Positions 22,925-35,505 of a stretch of DNA of 64,000 nt are shown here, one piece after another. Each line of letters opens with the position of its first letter. Position 1 is the stretch's first letter. A program made the position numbers and the translations under genes. This stretch comes from Dasyornis broadbenti (taxonomy: Eukaryota; Chordata; Aves; Passeriformes; Dasyornithidae). The notes beneath the pieces were generated by a model. It searched no databases and had not been told where the DNA came from. It saw nothing but the letters and a program-made list of their open reading frames with translations. The DNA lies in NCBI GenBank assembly GCA_013397935.1, contig VZRN01005829.1, forward strand, positions 534,237 through 598,236, read 5' to 3'.

Positions 22925-25894
22925 CTATTTAATAGAAAGAGACCAAAAGTCACAGGATCTAAAGTTAGGGCTGGAGCCATTCAACCTGATTTGAGAGATC
23001 TGCAGTGTAGATGGGCACATTTGAACCAGTCATCCAGACTCTATTTATAGACAAAGGGACAGAAATGAGCGCTTTTAGAGTGAGATTCATTTCATTGTAG
23101 ACATCTGTAACTGCTCAGGTGATTCCTCTGTTTTTTATTGATTCTAGGGAAAGGCAAGGGTGGACTAAATGGCTGCTCTAAATGATTGTATCCCTAATGG
23201 TAGGGATATAATTAGGTGAAATGATTCTCATTCATTGGGACGACACTCACAGGCAAATGCTTTTCTTTTTCAGAATTGTTCTGTCTGGAAGTAATTTTGT
23301 AAAGGAAAAGGAGAAGCTTTTTTCTGGAAATAACATTCTTTTCAGTAAGAAGGACATCTCATCAAAGATCAACTTTTCCACCAGAAAGAGTTTTAACAAA
23401 ATTTACAGCCTGCCCTATTCCTTAGTTTTAGACAACTACAAGTAAAATCATGAGAAGTCTTTTTCTTTAACTACCAAGTGCACAAACACATTCTTGGGTA
23501 TGAGATTCATGCTCTCTTCTTTCTAGATTGTACATTACTATGAAGAGATAAATGGGATTTATTTACTTTGTAATTTTACAGATAACCTTTAATAGTATTG
23601 CATAAAGTGTCAAATATTCTTCTGGTAAGACTGAACTATCTGATCTGTGCCAGTGGTTTGGCAGTTCATCTGTTTATCCTTAAACCATGGAAAAGACAAC
23701 TGGAAAGACTATTTTCCTTCATATGGGTAACCACCTCCACATGGCTATTCTCAATACTGCCCTGATTTCTGGGACAGCAGCTACTTGACAATTCATGAAG
23801 AGATTCTGTGATCTTGAATAAACAGTTCATTTTCATTGTGGGGTGTCTGAAGAGAACTAGCTGTTTGAAGGCAAATTTCAGGATAAATCTATCAATATTT
23901 ATTCTATAGTATTTTAGATCTATTCTTTATCTGAAGGAAGACTCTGTTTTTTTATAAGGAAAATGTTTCCTATATCATAATACTGATCCAAAGAAAAATT
24001 TCCCGATTTAGTGCAATTTTTTCTCCGAAATAATCAATTTCTAAATTCTCCATATTAAACGTTCTCTTAAACTTTCAGATTGTTCGAATTCAAGTGAAAA
24101 AGGATCCACAGAGATGGTAATTGCAATTTAAGAGAAGAGGCCTCTACCCTACACACTTTTGTTATTTCTTAACTCTATATTAATCTAATTTCAGAACCCC
24201 AGGCCCTTTTAAAGGAAAATCAACCTCTTTTGTGTCAGGGCAAATAAACTATTATTACACCTTTCCCTAAAGCTTTTAGAGTTCCAGCATGTGATGAAAA
24301 GCAGTAGAAGGCAAAATGATCTCAGGAACTGGAATGACAAACTGTGAGTCCCCTCAACTTTTGGTAGGAGTAGTAGCTCCCTTTTTAAAATCATTACAAA
24401 TTCATATAGTCACATTTATACTGACCTGATTTACAGTCCTCAAGGCAAACCTCTCATGACACTCAACCTCTCTGCCTCTGCAGTGTTTTTTCCCTAACAT
24501 TGATTTTGCTTTAAAGCACTAAACAAATCCTGAAAGAATAAGTAAACAAATCTGACATTAAACTTTTCTTTATTAATATAAAAATCGATAAGCATAGAGG
24601 AACACATTCATTATGAACAGGAAAAGCTGTTATAAAGCAGATATTTTAATTACAATCTCAATTAAAATTATCCTTCAGCTCTGGATGACCTCTTGCATGT
24701 AAATCACCGATAAACTCTATCCTATAACTCGGAGAGAGCACAAGTTCCTATAATTACCTGATTATAAGACTGGTATTTCCCATAAGCTCTCTAACATGCT
24801 GTCTAGAAGGGAAGGCCATGGAACGGGAAGGAGCATCCCAGCCATTAGGTTCAGCATCCTGACATTGCCGTAAGAAGCCTGTACAATCCTTTCAAAGAGC
24901 AATTTAGATGTGCCGTAAAACTAGCTAGGTTTTGCCCACACCAAAAAGCTTTTCAGGCTCTAACTGCTCTGTTTCATGTCGGGTTATGTCCATCCATTTC
25001 TGTTTCAGACCAGTATTGGGACCTTGGTCTTGAATCATTTTGCCTTCCTTTGTTCTTATTCCTCTGATACATTAAAATGATTTCCCCAACCTGAAATCAG
25101 TCGATATGGCTCTAATCCAATACACGTCTTCCTTCTGGCCTATTATTTTTATCACCACAGGGACTTGTAAGAACCTCTCCATGGGGTTTGCTTTCTTTCT
25201 ATGAGGTTTGTTACTATCCTTCCACCATTTGTTCACAATCACATGTAAAGCTAGTCTAGTCAAGCCTTGGACTCTCTTATATGCTTTCTTTCATTAATCC
25301 TTACCAGGAGATTTCTTTGGACATGTTGATCTTGTTGCTGCAAGAAACACTTTGTAGAATACTTGCAGTGAATAAATGAACAGACTGCGGTGGCTACGGC
25401 TATTATAGCACAGTATTAATCCTGCAGGCTTAGAATACCACACAGCCAGCTGTGAAGGCATCTTCCTCTTTCCAGAGCTCAAAAATATTCAGTGCACCTG
25501 CAGAGTGCCAGGTTAAAGGTATTATGCTGATGATTCATGCCCTTAAACTTTATTTCAACTTCGGTAATGAACTGTATGCATGTGTGTAGGAGATAAGCTA
25601 AGCTTCAGAACACAAATTTACATTATTTATGCATTTATATGCAGGAGTATCTCAGAACTCCAGTGTTTTAGGAACTATATGAACTAAGAAAAATAGAAAC
25701 AGACAAAAATAAGGAGCTCAGATAGAAATGTTTCTATGTATCTAAGTATGGTAACCACAGGAAAATGGTAAAACAAATTTAAGCAATAGATCCATCTGTG
25801 GGCTCTCCTCATTTATTCTTTAAAAGATCCCAGGTGTGATGTAGACATCATTCTAAAAAAAAATTGAAGGAACATAATAAAATTGATTTCGTGA
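22925..25894. other. Non-coding stretch without recognised elements
   Basis: No mobile element, tandem array or RNA gene was recognised. The sequence is AT-rich with scattered short open frames on both strands. A minus-strand 63-codon frame at 25,072-25,263 is basic and Trp-containing but has no splice context that I can see. Confidence 0.5.
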
Positions 25895-26062
25895 GGATAA
25901 TGAGACATTCCCCAGGGACATGGTCACAGCCCCAAGTCTGATGGGGTTTGGGCAATGCTCTCAGGCACATGGTGTGTGCCTCTGGGGTGTCCTGTGCAAG
26001 GATAAGAGCTGATCTTGGTGATCATTGTGGGTCACTACTCAAGATATTCTATGATTATGATT
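25895..26062 (+). mobile_element. CR1 LINE 3'-end fragment
   Basis: The fragment runs from 'GAGACATTCCCCAGGGACATGGTCACAGCCCCAAG' through 'GGGTTTGGGCAATGCTCTCAGGCACATGGTGTG' and 'GGGGTGTCCTGTGCAAGGATAAGAGCTG' to 'GGATATTCTATGATTATGATTCTAC'-type terminal repeats. The same subfamily signature as the copy at 3.8 kb is visible in the 'GTGTCCTGTGCA' segment. Confidence 0.8.
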
Positions 26063-27363
26063 CTACAATACAGGAGAAAGGACATGAAGGTGTTTGAGGA
26101 GAACCGGAGCCACTTTTTTCTTCTTCAGATTTGCAAGTCCAAGGACTGGAACTTTGATTCAATTACATCCCTGCACAATGCTCATTGCTGCATGAAAATC
26201 ATCCACAGGCTTATGAAGTACCTGCAGTTGTTTAAGTCTTTAAACTGAAAATGTTACTGTACACATTGTGCCTCACTATCATTTATGATGATTATGTTTA
26301 ATTCTCTGGCAACTCTTAGCATGCAGTGTTGCCTGTATGATTATGCAGTCTTCTTTACAGAACTACTTCTTACAGTGCTGCTTGACTTTTCTCATCATTC
26401 TTGTAATTAAAATCTCTTTTGATCCCATTTGGCATTTCACCATCTGCACACAAGGAAATGCATTGGAACCGGCCTTCACACTGTCTACTAATTAAACTGG
26501 GTTTTAATCGGAAATTCTTAATCACCCTTAATTTTCTGACTAGAAGGTGGTTGTGTCTGCACTCATTTCCCCAGCTACTCCTTAAAGGATGGATATATAA
26601 ATGAAAACTGACTGTACAAATGAGATTACATGGTTCCATATTTATTCCCTCACAACTACTCCCGGTCATATTTACACCATTTAAAAGAACATTCATTATT
26701 TTTCTAGGTGCTATTTGGGCAGATTTTTATCTGGAATCTAGAATTCAAGCTGTGTCTTTTGCAGGTTCACATTCATATTCACAGATATGCAGGAAGAAAA
26801 AATAAAACAAAACTGAAAAGCAAAACAAACCCCACAACAGTCTTCAAGAGAAAACCCCACTTTGTTCCAGTTTTTGTGTCACCATGGAAATTTTTAAGAA
26901 AAGTCTTCTGGATTTGAGTAGAAACCTTCTGAAAACTTCTCTTGGTCTATATGAGACTGAAAATTTTAAAACAAGTTGAAAAGTGGCACTGAAAAGTGTT
27001 GTCATAAAACCTTTTCTTATCACATTGTCACCTGAAAAGATACTTCTTACTTGTACCTCCATTTACGTACAAGATTTAGTTTAATCCACTGAAGTGAGGG
27101 CAACTTTATGTTGTCCTAAGAAGGCTCCTTGATGAATGATTTGGTCAGAGTGGAATATTACTGAAGGGCTTGTAACATTACAGACAAGGAAATATTGTAA
27201 AAGAAATAGTAAAATTTGAGAGGAAAATATGCAAATTTGGATTTTCTTCTCAACTCTGTGATGATGTATAAATAATTTCCATTCTTCTCCCACTCTTTCT
27301 CCCTCTTTCTGCTCTGCCTTCATCTTTTATTTTGGACTCTGAGCTCCTCCATGTAAGCAGTTT

Positions 27364-27440
27364 CATAGAATCATCATAGAACCATGGAATGGTTTGGGTT
27401 GGAAGCGATCTTAAAGATCACCTAGTTTCAAGTTTTGAAG
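27364..27440 (-). mobile_element. CR1 LINE terminal remnant
   Basis: The plus strand reads ATAGAATCATCATAGAACCATGGAATGGTTTGGGTTGGAAGCGATCTTAAAGATCACCTAGTTTCAA, the inverted last 70 bases of CR1. Beyond about 27,440 the similarity is lost. Confidence 0.85.
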
Positions 27441-27937
27441 CTTCTGTCCTGAAAAGGCATTATTCAACCTTCCCACCTCTTCTTCGTAATTGAACCTTGT
27501 CTGTGGATGTCAGTGGATGAGAGAAGTGCATTCCCCTCTCCTGAACTTTACTTCATACTATTATACTGAGTGTTATATTCCAGTTAATTCTTGGTTTCAT
27601 TCCAGCTACCAGGGAGAAAATGCCAAAATTCACCCCTTCTACATTTTATATAACCTAATATAAAAACCACAGTAAATACCAGCAATCTGATTGCTGTGGC
27701 TTAGCTTCCCTCTTTCAGTCCCAAAGGTCCTGTATTTGAAACTCTGGTAGTGATAATATAAAATCTTCAAGTAATAAATTTGATCAAGTCAGACCCAGGA
27801 ATAAAGAGAAGATAATGTTCTTAGGATTTCTGACTTGGATTCAGTCTCTTGCCATGACCAGAACTTCATTTGTGACACTGAGACTCAGAGAGGGGGCCAG
27901 GGCAGACTGTTTGCTGGTTAAATAAATAATCATTGAT

Positions 27938-28335
27938 CATAAAATCATAAAATAGCTTAGAATGGAAGAGACCTTGAAAGTTCATTTGGTCTAAACTTTC
28001 AGGGTAAAGGGTGCAAAGCTGAGATTTCAGATGAGATTATCACCCTTCCCTTCAACCACATCTCGAAACCTTTCAAACTTCAAGTCCCTGAGGAGGTTAT
28101 TCCAGTGAATGAATGCTTTTACAGAGAAAAATATCTTTCTTACTTTGAGGTCAAATTATTCCTGGTTCAACTTGTGCTCATTGCCTCTTTTCTTCTCCAT
28201 GTGGTTCTTTGTGGAGCAATTCTATCCTCTCTGTAGCTGCACTTTTCATACTGGAATGCTATCATGAGGTCCCCCTGAGCCTTCTCTTCCCTGGAAAGAA
28301 AGGACCTATCTCCTTCGGTTTTTCCTCATAGTCTG
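27938..28335 (-). mobile_element. CR1 LINE 3' fragment, about 400 bp
   Basis: The inverted CR1 order is visible: degraded terminal repeats (ATCATAAAATCATAAAATAG), 'GGAAGAGACCTTGAAAGTTCATTTGGTC', 'TCCCTGAGGAGGTTATTCCAGTGAATGAATG', 'CTTGTGCTCATTGCCTCTTTTC', 'CTGGAATGCTATCATGAGGTCCCCCTGAGCCTTCTCTTCCCTGG' and 'TCCTTCGGTTTTTCCTCATAG'. It is one of the longest CR1 remnants in the window. It is much diverged, so it is an old insertion. Confidence 0.85.
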
Positions 28336-30231
28336 GGACTAAGCACATTTCTAATTACAAAGTGCTTGAAAACTACCCTAGAAAGTATGAGATGAAAGAG
28401 TGCATTTGAGCTCTGGTCCTCGCTGCTGTGTCTGGCAAACACTTGTTCCACGCCGCAGCCTTGCCCTTCAATTATATCAGAGATGCTTCCACTTTCATGT
28501 CCCCCCATTCTGTGTCCCTCAGGGGTATCAGTTACTGACCATGGATTAGCAGCTGGAGGTCAGAAGCCGTATGTGGGGCACAAGCTTGAAGAGCTGCCTT
28601 GGGTGGTGCTCTGGAAGCTCAGGGGAGACGAAGGTGTTCAAGGGTTACTCATTTCATTATCACGCTGCTGTAGGTGGTGGGGTAAAATATGTGCCTTGAT
28701 ACAGCCTTGTGTCAGTACACTGAATGGGGCACAGCTGGGGAAAAAAAAGAAACCAAGTTCAAAACCAGTGGGTATTATACAGATGTCAGAAAAATTCTGC
28801 CCTCACGCTGTTCATGGAGAGGAGGAGATGTGAAATGTGTGTAACACAGCTTACAGCAGATGTCAGTGGCAGAATTAACACTGAACTGCACATCTTAAAG
28901 ATATGGATCATTGACAGCATACTCAAAGAATACTAGAGGCTTTATTGATGTCATTGTTCTCCTCCTCCTATTTCCCCAATGTCTAAGCCCAGGAATATCT
29001 CATTAGAACAAGTCTTTTCAGGGAGCGCCAGGGAGTATGGGACTACAAAAAGTTACCAGCAAAACAAGAACTGCGAACTGAAACCATCAAGATCATTATC
29101 AGGAAAAGGCTTCAAAGGCTGCACGTATAACAGGGATGGTTCTGAGTGCTAATGAGCATCCAGATAGGACAGGCATTTTCTCACCCCCTGAGGAAGGGTC
29201 AAAACTAATCTGACAAATTCACTGTGCCTGAGCACTGGAGGAAGAATAGTCATGAAAAGGTCCACAAGTGTCAGAGAAAGAAAATCTTTCAAAGTATACT
29301 TAGAATGGAGAACTCAATTACAGCCAGGTCTGGGGCAAGAATACATATGCACACATAGATTTGTATGCATGCATATATATATACAATGCTTTATAAATTT
29401 TTGCAGACTGTTTTTTGAAACACACATGAAAAAAAGACCAAACTCAATAATCCAACATTTCAAGGTGATTATATGAAAAGATCAAAAATTTAAAAATATT
29501 TTCCCTTCCATAGCTGACAGCCTACTCTACTTCTACTAACTTCTACCTCCACATTTTCAACACTTGACAATTGTATTATCATAGCATGGGAATCATCTAC
29601 CCAAATGTGGCTGTTCACAGTATTCATGCCAGTTTAGCAGTCCCAGCCATCAGACCTAAATTTCTTTTCCAAGGTCTTCCAACTCTCTTACTGCAGCAAT
29701 ATTCCCATGTCAGGACTTGACAAACGATGGACCTAGAACTTCTGCCAGCAACGTGTACCATTAACCAAATAAATTGATGGTGACCCAGAGGTTTCTAAAT
29801 AGTCCTGCTCAAATCAAAAATGATTATACTCACACTTTAGATTTCCAAAGTTTTTTATATGTTGTTACAGATTAGAATAATGTTTCTGATTCTTGTGATT
29901 TAAAATCCATTTTCTGCTGAAAATTATGGCAGGCTAAAATGATTTGTTAAGGCAGGAGAGACAAACAAAATAAAACAAAAGAAAAAACAATTAAAAAATC
30001 AAGCAGACTTGGGAACCAAATTCAGTGAATATGTTCTTGAATACATTTATTCGTTATTCATCCAGTTCTCATACCAACAGGAAAAAATACTTTCTTCCCC
30101 TAAAAAAATGTAGTATATAAACACCAGCTCTCCTAGTACGTGAAGAACAGATTTTATTTGGGGATAAAGAAGCTAGGTTAGAACAACTAGCTACAGCTGA
30201 GACTAGTTTTCTCAAACACTACTAAAGATCC
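28336..30231. other. Non-coding stretch without recognised elements
   Basis: No repeat was recognised beyond a short TATATATATA run at 29,371-29,382. A 116-codon plus-strand frame at 28,483-28,833 has no domain and starts next to the CR1 remnant. No splice-bounded open segment stood out. Confidence 0.5.
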
Positions 30232-30450
30232 TAGCATCACAATGTTGGCTGGAATGGACCTTAAGGATCATCTAGTTTCAATCCCCCAGACATGGGCAGG
30301 GTCGCCTTCCCCTAGACCAGGTTGCTCAAAGCCCCATCCAGCCTGGCCTTGAACACTTCCAGGGATGGGGCATCCACAGCTTCTCTGGGCAACCTGTGCC
30401 AGTGCCTTACCGCCCTAGCATAAAGAATTTCTTAATACAGAATATAAGCT
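30232..30450 (-). mobile_element. CR1 LINE 3'-end fragment
   Basis: The plus strand follows the inverted CR1 3' end nearly base for base from 'GGAATGGACCTTAAGGATCATCTAGTTTCAATCCCCC' through 'CTAGACCAGGTTGCTCAAAGCCCCATCCAGCCTGGCCTTGAACACTTCCAGGGATGGGGCATCCACAGCTTCTCTGGGCAACCTGTGCCAGTGCC' to 'AAAGAATTTCTTAATA'. It is among the least diverged copies in the window. Confidence 0.93.
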
Positions 30451-32518
30451 TGTCCTATTTAACCTGTCAGTTATATTTAAGTTTAAATGACATATTAACT
30501 TCTAAACAGCATATTCTTCTCCTAGCCAATATCTTCCCAGCTGATACACAAATCTGCTTGTCAAAACTACCTTAACTTCACTTTGTCAAAAGAGTACTGG
30601 TGTAAACGCCAGAAACTTACCGCTAAAAACCTTTGGTTTTACCTTCCCTTTTAGAAGATATTCTCATAATCTGTAAATAAAATGGTGCTATTCTTGTAAT
30701 TTCATGTAAGATAGTCATCTTAGGAGGAGAATGTATGGTATCTCTGAAAAACTTTTATTGTATGTTCTTGTCTGAATATTAAATTAGTTTCTAAACTAAG
30801 CTTTTTATACTGGTCCAATATGTTTGGTAATTATAGCACAGATGCTTTCTACATTTGCCTCATTTAGAGGTAGGATCTCTCTGAAATGGGCGTAATTATC
30901 AATATTTCCTTGCTCTTTTGTTAAGTACAAATTATTCTTATTGTAAAATAGAAGTTGATTCATGCTTTTATAACAAATTTTGGGTTGAAATCAGAGAAAG
31001 GTTTTCCAAAGAGTGAGTTTTCTCAGAACGGTCATTTTAATCTTACATCTGATGAATGTGTGTCTTAAAGTAGCCAGCAAAATGCATTTTCTTTCAATTT
31101 TACGATGAAATCACAGACTGAAATTATTTACCGCAGTGCTTATGACAGACATTTAGATACCATGAATAACAAGGGAACTGGCAGATTTACACAACATGGG
31201 TACAGAAAACATGTTGATAGAGCAACATTTTTCATTTTTTTTTTACTTGAACACTGCACTGCAACAGCTGCAGCTGCCAGCCAGGGAACTTGTGCAACCT
31301 GCTCTAAGTGTTCATGTGATATTTGTGCCTGTCATGTTCCACCAGACATTTTATCTGATGTTGTTGATGCACCAAATGCTGTGTACCAAAGTTCAGGTTC
31401 GTGCCTTCATGTGTGTCCTGCTCTTTTCCTTAGTACATCTTAACACACTCCATGAGTCTTTATTTTGTCATGCAATTGCTTGATTTTTACCAAACTTGTC
31501 TTCCCACGCAGAAATTTTTATATGTTTCTTTCCTGGCATGAAGGTCACTGTTTTTCTGACTTAGGATACTGTTGACAACACTTTCTCAAGCATGTGTCTC
31601 CTTTCAGGCAAAAAATTATGACCTCTCTATTTTGGCAGCTCCTTTCTGCATCTAAGAACATGAAAATATTGAAAGGGTACTCCTGCCAATGAAATGAAAC
31701 CAGAACATAGTCTTCTAAATGCTATAAAAGACTGAAAGTGCCTCAAAGGGAAGAAGCATCATCTCCAAGAGTGCACTTCACTGGCATCAGTCAGACTTCC
31801 TTCAGCCCAGGGATGTAACACTGTTCAATAAATATTTGCCTATGTCCCATGAGATCCAGAAGTGTTGAGTTTTAAGCAGCCGCACAGGAACTCTGTTTTG
31901 GTGATAAAAATTGAAGCTGTGCTTTCCACGGAATCGTCGGTGGCTTCAGACACACAAGACTACTCTCTCCTATACAGCGGGATAAAGTGCTTTAGCTGAC
32001 AGTGGTCTGCAAAGGGGATGCCATGCAGAACTAATAATACTGTTAGAAAGGTATTAAATTCCTGTACCAGGAACTCAGAACTTCCACAGAGTTTTTAGGA
32101 GCAGAGGAAGTAGGGAGTAACTGGGTGTTTTAATAGGTGATGTTGAAAGCACCTGTCAAAAGGGGAAAGGATGCTCTGAATTTGGATGGCACTCAAGAGT
32201 AAATCAGTCTCGGTATCAAGTGACAGACAGGCTGGAGTGGTGCAAATGTGCCACAGTGAGGAAAAGGTGCTTACTGGTGAGTATCTCACCAGGAGACACA
32301 TAGTTATGTTGTGACAAAAATGTCTTAATCTCTCTTGTTTCTCTTTCCTCCTTATCCCTATCCTCTTTCATCTCAAAGGCCTCTTTGTTTTTAATTTTCT
32401 TCCTCCCTCAAGTACAAACAAAGAGAAAAAAATGCCAAAAGTGTAATAAAGAAAAATTCTGAATCTTGACAATTGTTCTAGATATAAAGTATTTGCCTTC
32501 CAATCAGGTCTTCAAATG

Positions 32519-32545
32519 AAAAAAAAAAAAAACAAAAAAAAAAAA
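32519..32545. repeat. Interrupted poly-A tract
   Basis: Fourteen A, one C and twelve A in a row. No AATAAA or LINE body precedes it closely. Confidence 0.95.
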
Positions 32546-33561
32546 CAGAGTTGGAAGCAACACAATATTATTCACCCAGAAAGAGTGGTGAGGAATATGA
32601 AATAAAACCAAAAAAACCTACTTGAATTGGCTTTTGATGTGTGAAAAACTGCAGATATTCCAGCCTATTGCACAAGTACCACACAAGGAAGCAGACCCCT
32701 CACAGATTTATTCATCACAATATGCTGTTATGATATTAAAACAGATGCCCAACTCATAGGAGACACCAAACCTTCCACAGCTCCTTCTTAAAGACAGCAA
32801 AACCACCAGGAGCAGTAAACCAGCATTTAGTCAGGACTGCATGAACCCAACTCAGTGTAAAATGCCTTCAAAGAACACAGCAGCCCAAGCAAATTTCATA
32901 AAATTAAGAAACTACCAGCCTCCTCCAAACTGGTTTGAAGTCAATACAAATGTCTGTAGTGACTTGAAAGCTCTGAGGGCAAAGCCCTCAATGTATAGTT
33001 TCTGCTGGACATATTTGAAGATTTATGATCTCTGGAATGAAGACAAGGCTGAAAAGGATCTCTTAGGCCATCAAGCCCAGTCACACATTATTTCTGATAT
33101 CTCATCACATGCTGTCTTTCCTTACTGCATCAATCTCTACCTGTGAATGTCAGAGCAAAGACGCGACAGCCCAATATCTCTTTGATGAAGAGTAAAAGGC
33201 ACAAAAGCTAATAGAATTGGGTTCTTTAAAACCTGAAGTTAAATATTTAACCTACAGTGAAATTGAAAATGAGATGCTTATGATCACTTCTATGAGTCTC
33301 ATTGTGTTCCTATTATGTCCCTAGTGAGAAACCTGGAAAAAGAAGACATTTGCGCTGCATTTATTGATTGAAAATTAGTATATAATTACACAACTCAGGA
33401 TGCGAAAGACAGGAGAGAGAAAAAAATTAAACTCTCTTTGATGTGTCAGTTCTGCACAGTTAAAATACATGAAAAAAAGGGGAAAGGTTTCCAAAGACAG
33501 CTGATTTGATTCTGAACCCAGAAAAAGGACTGCTGAGTAAGAAGGAACTATTTTTACAGTC

Positions 33562-33577
33562 TTTTTTTTTTTTTTTT
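33562..33577. repeat. Poly-T tract (T16)
   Basis: Sixteen consecutive T without an adjacent element. It is annotated as a homopolymer only. Confidence 0.95.
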
Positions 33578-35184
33578 CCACTGTAGAACCATAAGTTAAA
33601 GCTCTTGAGCAAAGGTTAGAAGAAGATAAGTAATATTTTCTGTTTGGTGTCTTCCCATAAAAAAAATCAAAACAATAGCTAATTTATGTTATTTGCTGTA
33701 TTTATTATTGGAGAAATTTAATCCCCATTCCAAGAGCAAATGCATAATTCAACATATCTTACTTCAAAAAGAATATCTTTTGTATGGAGTTGTTTCTGAG
33801 GGGGTTTAAACCCTCCTTTTCTCCAGAAGGTTTCCTTTTTCTATAATTCTTATCTGTTCTTTGGTTAGATATTACTGTCCTGAAAGAAGGCAAATGAAAG
33901 ACTCATAATGGGTTGTTTATAGAACCAAAATTACTCCTCTTTGCAGTTATATATGAAAATTTATTTTCTCAGTTTTCATGGAAAATTCTTGGGAAGGTAT
34001 TTTGTTTGTCTGTCTGCTTTATCATGCAGATATCTGGTGCTTAAAATTGATATTCTGATGGTGAGGTACAAGAGTGTATCCTGTCACTGAAGCAATGAAG
34101 CTCTGAGAGGTTTTCAGTGCCTAGCTATTAATGCAAAAATTTCCTATCGCCAATAGATTTATTTTGTTCAGGCATTTTGGCAAATGTTCTTGTAACATTT
34201 TGGGGAGTCACCAGATGGCACTAAAACATTGCAAGGTGCCAAAAATCGTTACATTCCTTGCCAAGAAATGCATTACTTTGCAATGCTATTATTTTTTCTC
34301 TCTACTTCAGCTGCAGCTCAGATAATATCTCTTTAAATTCCACTGAACCGGAGGCACTGGCACATGCGCATTGAATCAGAGAGGGCCAGGATGAGCTTAA
34401 GGACGTAGGCACATCACCCATAGCCATTACACCACCAAGAATATTATTATCATAATTTTAACCTTCAGATTACATTCTTTTTCTGAAAATCTGAGTCTGT
34501 AAAAAAAAAAAATTTGTGAGTCCTGCTTACTACATGAGTCAGATTCAACCTGTCCCTATGAAAGCTCTAGTTCTTTCCTTGGTAACATCAGTTTCAAATC
34601 TGTCTTTCCTTCTCATCTCCACTGTGGAAGGGAAATATTGAGTAGTTAGATACTGTTATCATATTTAATGTAAATCTGTATCATGATTTATATACATAGT
34701 TCTCAATAACTGACCAAACATTTTTACTTTCCATTTCCTATATTCAACAGTGACCAAAACCCCATACTTAAAGATAAATAGAATAAAAATTGAAATATTT
34801 TAAGTTCTATTTAGAGATCTTAGAATATTCAGAAATCTTTAGAAAAACATTTAATTTTAAATTTAACTTATGTAACTTGGTATATATAGACTATATGTAT
34901 TTTTTTTACTTTTTTGCAAACCCTTTCAGTGGCATATGATTTTAATTTTTTTCCTGTATGAATTCATGTCCTACCTTCCTTATGTTAAGAAAACTGAACA
35001 TTTACATTGTTTTCTCACTCTGTTAATTGCTGTAAGTTGTCACTGTCTTTTTGTAACCAATGGCTGCAATCTTTACAAATGTATTTTACAAATATTGAAA
35101 GAATCTGTTCATTTTTCAGATGAAATTGCTCAAGTTGAGGAACTGTACTGCGTATATAGTCTAGTAGGGTCAGCTGGAGAACAA

Positions 35185-35505
35185 ATCACAGAATCACAGA
35201 ATAGTTTGAGTTGAAAGAGACCTCAAAGATCCTCTAGTTCCAGTCCTCTGCCATGGGCAGGGACACTTTCTCCTAGATCAGGTTGCTCAAAGCCTCATCC
35301 AGCCTGGCCTTGAACACTTCCAGGGATGGGCCATCCTCAGCTTCTCTGGACAACCTCTTCCAGTCCCTCACCACCCTCACCGGGAAGAATTTATCCTAAA
35401 ACCCAATCTAAACCTGCCTTCTTTCAGTTTAAATGCCTTTCACCCTTGTCCTATCACTACATGCCCTTGTAAAAAGTCCTCTTCCAGCTCTCTTATCCTA
35501 CTACA
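35185..35505 (-). mobile_element. CR1 LINE 3'-end fragment, about 320 bp
   Basis: This copy opens with two inverted terminal repeats (AATCACAGAATCACAGAATAG) and continues in exact CR1 order to 'AATTTATCCTAAAACCCAATCTAAACCTGCC', 'CAGTTTAAATGCCTTTCACCCTTGTCCTATCACTACATGCCCTTGTAAAAAGTCC'. It is well preserved and cut on its 5' side near 35,505. It lies directly downstream of the open segment at 34,930-35,214, whose last codons run into it. Confidence 0.95.

Larger units (their letters stand above)
30451..35184. other. Non-coding stretch, homopolymers only
   Basis: A-tracts at 32,519-32,545 (A14, C, A12) and 34,501-34,512 and a T16 run at 33,562-33,577 are the only repeats seen. Two short segments are framed by good splice-like sites and are discussed in the findings: 34,030-34,060 and 34,930-35,031. 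No gene is called. Confidence 0.5.

Noticed and set aside
22582..22980. 132-codon minus-strand frame
   Set aside because: It lies almost wholly inside the solo LTR and has no retroviral protein motif.
30650..30707. Strong acceptor CCTTCCCTTTTAG and GTAAGA donor
   Set aside because: All three frames contain stops.
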